Shown: positions 11,774-17,554 of the stretch, in pieces
How the letters are laid out: every line of letters starts with the position of its first letter
How positions within the stretch are numbered: position 1 is the stretch's first letter
DNA from: JBOHRN01 sp050732775
GTDB lineage: Bacteria > Gemmatimonadota > Gemmatimonadetes > Longimicrobiales > Longimicrobiaceae
DNA: 17,554 nt
Reading direction: 5' to 3'
Assembly (NCBI GenBank): GCA_050732775.1
Contig: JBOHRN010000039.1
Location: forward strand, 1 to 17,554
Notes under the pieces: model-generated
The model's input: only the letters and a program-made list of their open reading frames with translations
Databases searched by the model: none
What the model was told of the DNA's origin: nothing
Translations under genes and position numbers: made by a program

Positions 11774-12460
11774 ATGAGCATGACCTCGAACCGGCTCGAC
11801 GAGGCGGCTCTCCGGAGTAATAAGCTGGACCTGCTGGAGCGGGTGGCCGGTGGCCTGGGCCACGAGATCAAGAATCCGCTCCACTCCATGGTCATCAATC
11901 TGGAGGTGCTGAAGCGGAAGGTGGCGGCGCGGAAGGAGGGAGGAGACGCTCCCGAGCTGGTCCGCTACCTGGACGTACTCGGAGATGAAATCGAGCGGGT
12001 GAGCCGCCGGCTGGAGCTCATTCTCCAGCTCGCCGGCCCCGGCCCGGGCGGCGCCTCTCTGGACGAGACCGTGAAAAAGGTGGCTGAGCTCCTGGAGCTG
12101 GAGGCGGAGCGGTGTGGGGTCACCACTTCCTTCGATGCCGGCGTTCCCTCGGCCGGAGCGGCTGCCGATACGGGGGAGTTTCGGCAGTTGGTCATGAATC
12201 TGTGGCTGGTGGCTCTGGACCGGGCGAGCCCGGGCGGTTCGGTGCGCGTCGCCACCCGTGCGGTGCGGGGCGGGTACGAGCTGGAGGTGCTAGCCGGGCC
12301 GTCTTCCACGCCTCCGCCATCGCCCTCCGATACCCGGCTGGAGGCGGCCGCCGCGCTAGCCGAACGGGCGGGTGCCCGGCTGCAGACCTCTGACGACGGA
12401 CTCCGCTTTACGCTGGGATTTTCGAACACCTTGCCATCTCTTGACGGAGAAGGGGGTTAG
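11774..12460 (+). CDS. Soluble histidine-kinase-like protein with degenerate ATPase domain
   Basis: 228 residues with no signal peptide, membrane segment or sensor domain. The HisKA H-box is clear: GGLGHEIKNPLHSMVINLEVL with H30. The second half should be the HATPase domain, but its N-box reads QLVMNLWLVALDRA, with the usual second Asn replaced by Val, and the DxGxG box is absent, replaced by a Ser/Pro-rich stretch (GPSSTPPPSPSD). Autophosphorylation is therefore doubtful; it could act as a phosphatase, phosphotransfer protein or scaffold for the response regulator encoded 46 bp downstream. ATG 11774 has a GGGGGG-containing purine stretch upstream; an in-frame frame extends into the aldolase gene but is a shadow there. 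Co-directional with the aldolase gene, 43 bp after its stop. Confidence 0.82.
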   Translation: MSMTSNRLDEAALRSNKLDLLERVAGGLGHEIKNPLHSMVINLEVLKRKVAARKEGGDAPELVRYLDVLGDEIERVSRRLELILQLAGPGPGGASLDETVKKVAELLELEAERCGVTTSFDAGVPSAGAAADTGEFRQLVMNLWLVALDRASPGGSVRVATRAVRGGYELEVLAGPSSTPPPSPSDTRLEAAAALAERAGARLQTSDDGLRFTLGFSNTLPSLDGEGG

Positions 12461-12506
12461 CCCGTACCTTTACTGGTTCCGGCTAAATCCTCGAGCGAGC
12501 GGGCGC

Positions 12507-13871
12507 ATGAAAGGGAAGATCCTGGTAGCGGACGACGAGCGCCATATCGCCGAGGGGCTCCAGATGCTCCTCGGGGAGGAGGGGTACGAGGTCGAGTCGG
12601 CCACCAACGGCAAAACCGCTTGGGAGATGGTAGAGTCCGGCGACTACGGGTTGGTGCTGGCCGATCTACGCATGCCCGAGGTGGACGGGCTGGAACTCTT
12701 CGCCCGCATGCGCGCGGCGGAAATCCCCAGCGAAGTCATTATCATCACTGGCAAGGCATCGGTAGCGTCGGCAGTCGAGGCGATGCGTGACGGCGCCTAT
12801 GACTACCTGGAGAAGCCGCTCAAGGTGGAGCGGCTCAAGGCGCTCATCCCCAAGGCGCTGGAGTCGTATCGGGTCAAACAGGCCAACCGCCTATTGGAGG
12901 AAAAGCTGGCCAACCTTACCCGCTACGGCGACCTGGTGGGCCAGTCCGAGGAAATGCAGCAGATCTACCGGATGATCGAGACCGCGGCACCCTCCTCGGC
13001 GAGCATCTTGATAGTCGGCAAGAGCGGCACCGGCAAAGAGCTGGTGGCCCGCGCCATCCACGACCACTCGAGCCGGGGTAAGGGTCCCTTCGTGGCCGTG
13101 AACTGCGCGGCCTTTCCCAGGGAAATCCTGGAGAACGAACTCTTCGGGCACGAGAAGGGAGCGTTTACCGGCGCCCTCAACGAAAAGGCCGGCTGCTTCG
13201 AGCTCGCCAACGGCGGCACCCTTTTCCTCGACGAGGTGGCCGAGATGGAGTCCGACACCCAGGTCAAGCTCCTGCGCGCCCTGGAGCAGCGCTCTTTCCG
13301 GCGCTTGGGCGGCAAGAAAGAGATCCAGGTGGACATCCGGGTGGTGGCGGCCACCAACAAGAACGTTCGCAAGGCGGTCGAGAGCGGGGAGCTGCGCGAC
13401 GACCTTTACCACCGGCTGGCGGTGATCCCCATCCACCTCCCCCCTCTCCACGAGCGCCGGGGCGACATCCGGCTGCTGGCCGAGGACTTCTTGCGCCGCT
13501 ACGCCGAAGAGAATGCCAAACCGCTGGACGGTTTCAGCGACGAGGCGATCGACTTCATCAACGCCTACCGCTGGCCGGGCAACGTGCGCGAGCTAAAGAA
13601 CGCGGTGGAGCGGGCGGTCATCCTGGCCTCTGGCGAGCGCATCACCCTGGCCGACCTGCGTGCCGGGGAGCTAATAGCCGGAGAGGACCAGGAGCTCCAT
13701 ATCCCGGTGGGTACTTCGCTGGAGAAGGCGGAGCGCACGTTCTTGCTCAAGACCTTTTCGTTCACCGGGGGTGATCACGCCAGAACGGCCGAACTGCTGG
13801 AGCTGGACGAGGAGGAGCTGCGAGCCCGGCTGTCGGAGCTCTTGGCTCCCGACGCCACCCCCGCCAAGTGA
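12507..13871 (+). CDS. NtrC-family sigma-54-dependent response regulator
   Basis: 454 residues. The receiver domain (1-120) has acidic D9-D10, phospho-acceptor D53 (VLADLRMPEVDG), T81 and K103 (LEKPLK). The AAA+ domain (~143-375) has Walker A GKSGTGKE (171-178), the sigma-54-contacting GAFTGA loop (218-223), Walker B GGTLFLDE (236-243) and the RWPGNVRELKNAVERA segment. The C-terminal Fis-type HTH (SLEKAERTFLLKTFSFTGGDHARTAELL) is shorter and more acidic at the end than usual. It activates sigma-54 promoters when phosphorylated. The kinase-like gene just upstream is its natural partner. Start ATG 12507 begins the receiver; an earlier in-frame ATG at 12372 lies in the previous gene. Confidence 0.95.
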   Translation: MKGKILVADDERHIAEGLQMLLGEEGYEVESATNGKTAWEMVESGDYGLVLADLRMPEVDGLELFARMRAAEIPSEVIIITGKASVASAVEAMRDGAYDYLEKPLKVERLKALIPKALESYRVKQANRLLEEKLANLTRYGDLVGQSEEMQQIYRMIETAAPSSASILIVGKSGTGKELVARAIHDHSSRGKGPFVAVNCAAFPREILENELFGHEKGAFTGALNEKAGCFELANGGTLFLDEVAEMESDTQVKLLRALEQRSFRRLGGKKEIQVDIRVVAATNKNVRKAVESGELRDDLYHRLAVIPIHLPPLHERRGDIRLLAEDFLRRYAEENAKPLDGFSDEAIDFINAYRWPGNVRELKNAVERAVILASGERITLADLRAGELIAGEDQELHIPVGTSLEKAERTFLLKTFSFTGGDHARTAELLELDEEELRARLSELLAPDATPAK

Positions 13872-13923
13872 GCTGGCATATGGATTGCGCCCTTCTCCCC
13901 AACGCTAATCAGAACGAGACCTT

Positions 13924-14382
13924 ATGAGAGACCACGACGACTTTCCGTACCTGGTGATCGAACGCCGGAGCGCGGGTGTGGCCCCCTTCCTGTGGGGAGC
14001 CGTGCTGGGAGCAGTGGCCGGGGTACTCCTGGCGCCCCGTTCGGGCGAGGAAACCCAGCGGCGTCTCCGCGACGGAGCCAGGCAGGTTCGGCAGGGGGCC
14101 GAGGAACGGGTAGCCGAGGTCAAGGGCGCGGTGGACCGGACCCGAGACGCCATCCGGGAGCAGGTGACTTCGGTCCGGGATAGGTTCGAGCACCAGACCG
14201 AGCAGGCCATGGGCGCGGTGGACACGGGCCGCCGGGTGGCGCGGGAGACGCGCGACCGCCTCGAGCGGCGCTTCGAAGAGGCCCGCCGCACCCGGCCAGG
14301 GGAGCGGGCGGCCCCCGAGGGCGAGGTGGTGGTCACCGAGGCGCCGGATGAGGAGCCGCTCCCGCCGGAGCGGCTGATCTGA
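13924..14382 (+). CDS. YtxH-domain protein
   Basis: 152 residues. An N-terminal cytoplasmic stub is followed by one hydrophobic segment (APFLWGAVLGAVAGVLLAPRSGEETQRRL, ~20-42) with the GxxxGxLLAPxSGxETR pattern of the YtxH/gas-vesicle-like family. Residues 45-125 are a long, highly charged amphipathic helix or coiled coil (RQVRQGAEERVAEVKGAVDRTRDA...), and the acidic tail is disordered. Such proteins are small membrane-associated factors, often general stress related; no reaction is known. 52 bp after the regulator and ~100 bp before the YihY gene. Confidence 0.8.
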   Translation: MRDHDDFPYLVIERRSAGVAPFLWGAVLGAVAGVLLAPRSGEETQRRLRDGARQVRQGAEERVAEVKGAVDRTRDAIREQVTSVRDRFEHQTEQAMGAVDTGRRVARETRDRLERRFEEARRTRPGERAAPEGEVVVTEAPDEEPLPPERLI

Positions 14383-14480
14383 GCGTAGCCGGGCCGGGCG
14401 GGCGGAGCGGCCACGGCGTCGACATCCTCTCCGCCTTCCGCGCGGCCACCCTGCGCACCGCGCGGGGAGCCGGCTACTTC

Positions 14481-15323
14481 GTGGGCCGGGTGTACGAAAA
14501 GGCCGCCCAGGACGACATCTTCTTCCTGGCGGGCGGCATCTCTTTCTACGCCATGATCGCGGCCGGGCCGTTCCTGCTGCTCCTGATCGCCGCCTCCGGG
14601 CTCATCCTCCGCGCCACCATCGACGACCCGGCCCAAGTAGCGGTCGAGTACGTGCTCTCGATCCTCCCCGCTACCGAGCGGTTGCTGGAGATGACCGAGA
14701 TGTTCGTGAACGACGTCATCGCGGGGAGCACGGGCTTCGGGGTGCTGGGACTACTCCTTTTTATCTGGTTCTCGACCAGCTTGATCGGGTCGCTGCGGGT
14801 GGCGCTGCGCGACATTTTTGACCTGCAGGAGGACCGGGGGATCGTGGCCGGGAAGCTCTTCGACGCCCAGATGGTCTTGGTGGCCGGCTTCCTGCTCCTG
14901 ACCAACACCGGCATCACCGTGGCGCTCGAGGCGATCGGCACCTTCGGCGTGCAGTGGCTGGCGGTGGGGAGGGGCGAACTGAGGTTCTTTCAGACCCTTT
15001 CCGCCCAGCTCCTCGCCTTCGCCTTTATCTTCCTGATGTTTCTCCTTATTTACCGCTACCTGCCCCCCCGGCGCACCCCGTGGAGAGTATCGCTGGTAGC
15101 GGCCGCTTTCACCTCGGTGGCGTGGGAACTCCTCAAAGCCAGCTTCGCCTGGTACGTGGCCAACGTGGCTCGCTACACCACCGCGTACGGCAACCTGGCC
15201 ACCCTCATCATCCTCTTCTTCTGGATCTATTACTCGGCCGTGGTGTTCATCCTGGGCGGAGAGGTGGCCAAGGTGTACGAGATGCAGCGTACCAGACGGA
15301 GGCAGAAGGAAATGTTGGAATGA
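14481..15323 (+). CDS. YihY/virulence factor BrkB family inner-membrane protein
   Basis: 280 residues with about six hydrophobic segments: ~19-42 (FLAGGISFYAMIAAGPFLLLLIAAS), ~85-105 (FGVLGLLLFIWFSTSL), ~130-155, ~178-200 (LLAFAFIFLMFLLIYRYL), ~210-230 and ~240-262 (LATLIILFFWIYYSAVVFILGGEVAKVY). The LAGGISFYAMIAAGP and FFWIYYSAVVFILGGEV signatures are characteristic of YihY. Function in bacteria is unsettled; the family was once confused with RNase BN. The GTG start at 14481 has GGGGAG 11 bases upstream; the open frame continues upstream without a better start, so the N-terminus could be longer (14383-14480 otherwise holds nothing I recognise). The ATGA overlap with smpB shows translational coupling. 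Confidence 0.9.
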   Translation: MGRVYEKAAQDDIFFLAGGISFYAMIAAGPFLLLLIAASGLILRATIDDPAQVAVEYVLSILPATERLLEMTEMFVNDVIAGSTGFGVLGLLLFIWFSTSLIGSLRVALRDIFDLQEDRGIVAGKLFDAQMVLVAGFLLLTNTGITVALEAIGTFGVQWLAVGRGELRFFQTLSAQLLAFAFIFLMFLLIYRYLPPRRTPWRVSLVAAAFTSVAWELLKASFAWYVANVARYTTAYGNLATLIILFFWIYYSAVVFILGGEVAKVYEMQRTRRRQKEMLE

Positions 15324-15781
15324 GCGGCGAGGAGCGCGGTAAGGTGGTGGTCCAGAACCGCAAAGCCCGTCACGAATACCAACTTCTCGACACGCTGGAG
15401 GCGGGGATAGCGTTGAGGGGTACCGAGGTAAAGTCACTACGCCAAAACAAGGCCAACCTGCAGGACGCCTTTGCCCGGGTCGAGGGGGGAGAGCTGTGGC
15501 TGTACAATCTGCACATATCCCCCTACGAACAGGGGAACCGCTTTAACCACGACCCCCTGCGTGTGCGCAAGCTGCTGGTCCACAAGCGGGAGCTACGCAA
15601 GCTAGCGGCCCAGACCGACCAGAAGGGGCTCACCCTGGTTCCCCTGGACATCCGTTTCCGGCGCGGCCGGGCCAAGGTCACTCTGGCCGTGGCCAAGGGG
15701 AAGAAGCTCCATGACAAGCGGGAAGATCTGAAGCGTAAGGTTATGCAACGAGAAGTCGAACGTGACTACAAAGTCCGCTAG
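15320..15781 (+). CDS. smpB: SsrA-binding protein SmpB
   Basis: 153 residues, standard size. SmpB binds tmRNA and delivers it to stalled ribosomes for trans-translation. Diagnostic segments: NRKARHEYQLLDTLEAGIALRGTEVKSLR (13-41), LHISPYEQGNRFNHDP (64-79), RKLLVHKRELRKL (83-95), the tmRNA-binding beta barrel with LVPLDIRFRRGRAKVTLAVAKGKKLHDKRE (106-135), and the basic C-terminal tail that enters the mRNA channel. The ATG overlaps the YihY stop by 4 bp and the amidase GTG start lies 20 bp inside this gene's 3' end. No tmRNA gene is seen in the window. Confidence 0.97.
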   Translation: MSGEERGKVVVQNRKARHEYQLLDTLEAGIALRGTEVKSLRQNKANLQDAFARVEGGELWLYNLHISPYEQGNRFNHDPLRVRKLLVHKRELRKLAAQTDQKGLTLVPLDIRFRRGRAKVTLAVAKGKKLHDKREDLKRKVMQREVERDYKVR

Positions 15782-16997
15782 CGCCCGGTGCCGGCTAAGC
15801 GCCGCGTTCGCGGCAGTCTGGACTCTGCTGCTGGCGCCGGCGCTCGCGGCCCAAGCGGAGGCGACTTGGACGCTGATCGACGGGTCACGCCGGCTGACGG
15901 TGCCCGAGGCCAACTCGCACGGCTACCCGGCCCTGCCGCTCTCCGCCCTGGTCAGCGTGGGCGCCGAGGTGGTCTCGGCGGGCAGGGAGATGCGGGTCCG
16001 CTTCGGAGATACCGAGGCCCGCTTTATCCCCGGCCTTCCGTTCTTCGTGGTGGGCGAGAGCGGCCACCAGTTGGTCCACCCCATCTACCGGGATCGGGGC
16101 GTGGTCTTCTTGCCGGTTCAGTTCGTGACCGAGTACCTGTCCCGGTTCATGGACCGGGAAGTCGAGGTCGACGCTGGGCAACGCACCATCCGACGCCTCT
16201 CTCCCCTAGTGGCTCGCGCCGCGCCCGAGCCGCCCACTCCAGAGCCGGAGCCGCCGACCGCCACCGTTCGTCCCCCCCGCGCCGAGGGGTTGGTCAATCC
16301 GGAGCGCCGCCCCGGGAGCTTTCTGGTGGTGGTGGACGCGGGCCACGGCGGGGTGGATCCGGGTGCCATCGGCGCCGCCGGCACCCGCGAGAAAGTCGTC
16401 AACCTGGCGGTTGCCCGCCGGCTCGCCCAGCTCCTGCGCGCCGACCCGCGCTACGAGGTGCGTATGACCCGCGACGCCGACACCCTCATAGCCCTGCGCG
16501 ACCGCTCCCGCTTCGCCAACCTGTGGCGAGATGGAGACCGGCCGGCGCTGTTCATCTCTATCCACTGCAACGCTAACAACAGCAGGGCGGCCCACGGCTT
16601 CGAGAGCTACTTCCTCTCCGAGGCCAAGACCGAGGACGCGCGGCGGGTGGCGGCCATGGAAAACGCTGCGCAGCGGTACGAGCATCCCAACCCCGGAGAG
16701 TTGGACCCCATCCGGTTCATGCTCCACGACCTGCGCCAGAACAAGTACCTTCACGAATCGAGCCGCTGGGCGGGGACGATCCAGGACCGCCTCGCCGAGG
16801 TTCACCCCGGACCCAACCGGGGGGTCAAGCAGGCGCCTTTCGCGGTGTTGAACTGGACGTTCATGCCTTCGGTACTGGTGGAGCTCGGCTTTCTCACCAA
16901 CCCCGAAGAGGAGCGCCGGCTCAACGACCACGCTCTCCAACAGCGGCTGGCCAGCCGCTTGGCGAGCGCCATCGACGACTACTTTGAGGGCCGTTGA
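15762..16997 (+). CDS. N-acetylmuramoyl-L-alanine amidase (Amidase_3) with N-terminal stalk-binding-like domain
   Basis: 411 residues. Signal peptide ~1-32 (hydrophobic WTLLLAPALAAQA, likely cleavage after AQA), so it is exported to the periplasm. Residues ~40-148 resemble a copper-amine-oxidase-N/stalk-type domain (LPLSALVSVGAEV, GVVFLPVQFVTEYL). A Pro-rich linker (~152-172) leads to the zinc amidase domain 188-408: zinc ligands H195 (VDAGHGGVDPGA), E210 and H268 (SIHCNANN), and catalytic E374 (SVLVELGFLTN). It cleaves the amide bond between MurNAc and L-Ala in peptidoglycan, probably at cell separation. The GTG start overlaps smpB by 20 bp; no internal start would keep the signal peptide intact, so the overlap is probably real. 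Confidence 0.92.
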   Translation: MTTKSASARCRLSAAFAAVWTLLLAPALAAQAEATWTLIDGSRRLTVPEANSHGYPALPLSALVSVGAEVVSAGREMRVRFGDTEARFIPGLPFFVVGESGHQLVHPIYRDRGVVFLPVQFVTEYLSRFMDREVEVDAGQRTIRRLSPLVARAAPEPPTPEPEPPTATVRPPRAEGLVNPERRPGSFLVVVDAGHGGVDPGAIGAAGTREKVVNLAVARRLAQLLRADPRYEVRMTRDADTLIALRDRSRFANLWRDGDRPALFISIHCNANNSRAAHGFESYFLSEAKTEDARRVAAMENAAQRYEHPNPGELDPIRFMLHDLRQNKYLHESSRWAGTIQDRLAEVHPGPNRGVKQAPFAVLNWTFMPSVLVELGFLTNPEEERRLNDHALQQRLASRLASAIDDYFEGR

Positions 16998-17000
16998 TCC

Positions 17001-17064
17001 ACCCGCCCCTGCTCGGCCGCTCAACGAGAGACGCCCGGGCGGATCATGAGCAGGGTGGGCGGGT
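17001..17064 (+). promoter_or_regulatory. Structured leader between the amidase gene and pyrF
   Basis: ACCCGCCC (17001-17008) pairs with GGGCGGGT (17057-17064) and CTGCTC (17009-17014) with GAGCAG (17048-17053), leaving a 3-nt bulge on the right strand. No U-run follows. CTGCTCGG (17009-17016) can alternatively pair with CCGAGCAG at 17157-17164 inside pyrF, and GAGCAG (17048-17053) with CTGCTC at 17174-17179. The region could be an attenuator-like leader. Alternative: a terminator-like hairpin of the amidase transcript. Confidence 0.35.
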
Positions 17065-17110
17065 ACCTCTTCCCGTCAACCGCAACCGCTTTGAGCGGAA
17101 ACGAGTTCGC

Positions 17111-17554
17111 GTGAACACCACTCCCACACCCATTGTCGCCCTTGACGTCCCCGGCTCCGAGCAGGCGTTTCGCCTGCTCGGACGGCTGGGACCGCGGGCT
17201 GGTTTCGTCAAGGTGGGGCTCCAGCTCTACACCGCGGCGGGTCCGGAGCTGGTGCGCGCGCTGCGCTCGGAGGGGCGGCGAGTTTTCCTGGACCTCAAGT
17301 TGCACGACATCCCCAACACGGTGGCAGGGGCGGTGGCCGCCGCGGCTGGGCTGGGGGTGGAGATGCTCACCGTCCACGCGTCGGGTGGCCCGGAGATGCT
17401 GCGGGCCGCGCGGCGAGAGGCCGGGGAGAAGAGCCCCCGGCCCCTGCTGTTCGCCGTTACGGTGCTCACCTCTCTCGACGCGGCCGCCCTGGCCTCGGTG
17501 TGGGGACGGGGAGACGCCGGTCCCGCGTCCGCGGCGAGCCGGCTGGCCCGGCTC
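17111..17554 (+). CDS. pyrF: Orotidine 5'-phosphate decarboxylase, 5' part (runs off the window)
   Basis: 148 codons visible of about 230-240; the gene is cut by the window end, not by mutation. It decarboxylates OMP to UMP, the last step of de novo pyrimidine synthesis. The family signature is clear: PIVALDVPGSEQAF (N-terminal Asp of the active site), GFVKVGLQLYTAAGP, then VFLDLKLHDIPNTV, which contains the catalytic D-x-K-x-x-D triad, and EMLTVHASGGPEML. GTG at 17111 is the only start placed correctly before the first strand; its ribosome site is weak. A perfect 11-bp inverted repeat with a 3-nt loop (17157-17167 with 17171-17181) lies at codons 16-24. Confidence 0.95.
   Translation, partial: MNTTPTPIVALDVPGSEQAFRLLGRLGPRAGFVKVGLQLYTAAGPELVRALRSEGRRVFLDLKLHDIPNTVAGAVAAAAGLGVEMLTVHASGGPEMLRAARREAGEKSPRPLLFAVTVLTSLDAAALASVWGRGDAGPASAASRLARL

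Noticed and set aside
15320..15781. tmRNA (ssrA) gene next to smpB
   Set aside because: I looked for a tRNA-like end and tag-coding region around smpB and saw none in this window.

Overview
This is a high-GC bacterial chromosome segment in which a compact integrated mobile element of about 7.5 kb (82-7595) interrupts an otherwise ordinary housekeeping region (7626-17554). The housekeeping gene families (monofunctional proline dehydrogenase, long divergent class II aldolase, NtrC-type regulator, YtxH/YihY proteins, SmpB, Amidase_3, PyrF), the GC content and the style of the hypothetical proteins suggest a deep-branching GC-rich Gram-negative lineage such as Gemmatimonadota. That assignment is an inference from gene content only.

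Element (82-7595): it sits in the 3' half of a tRNA-Pro(GGG) gene on the minus strand. A 46-bp perfect direct repeat marks the ends: 82-127 is the displaced tRNA 3' fragment, and 7550-7595 is the 3' half of the intact tRNA. The displaced original tRNA terminator is still present at 8-49, and the element appears to bring its own hairpin next to the reconstituted tRNA. Inside, all genes read rightward: a tyrosine integrase (317-1669); an antitoxin-toxin-antitoxin-like cluster (1676-2486); an unrecognised, visibly AT-richer gene with a C-terminal HTH-like segment (2534-3391); then a six-gene operon (3560-7229) in which every gene junction is a 4-bp ATGA overlap. The operon encodes an AlpA/excisionase-like HTH protein, a small Cys-rich protein, a Toprim primase-like protein, a DUF3987 P-loop protein, a zinc-ribbon protein and an unknown protein. 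There are no capsid, terminase, relaxase or transposase genes. The layout (int, AlpA-like regulator, primase, helicase-like ATPase, tRNA att site) resembles phage-satellite/PICI-like or small mobilisable islands that depend on a helper.

The element is rich in non-coding signals: an identical 20-bp double repeat near each att site (candidate integrase arm sites), a dyad ahead of the 2534 gene, an operator-like inverted repeat and a Shine-Dalgarno-sequestering hairpin ahead of the replication operon, two perfect 18-bp palindromes plus a 13-bp stem inside the start of the 6490 gene, and a gene-free tract of degenerate ~29-bp repeats (7237-7400). The last two are the best candidates for a replication origin or operators.

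Chromosomal part: tRNA-Pro, proline dehydrogenase and a small hypothetical gene lie on the minus strand. A divergent rightward run follows: zinc-binding dehydrogenase, class II aldolase-like protein, a soluble histidine-kinase-like protein with a degenerate ATPase domain, an NtrC-family sigma-54 activator, YtxH protein, YihY/BrkB membrane protein, SmpB, N-acetylmuramoyl-L-alanine amidase, and the 5' part of pyrF running off the window.
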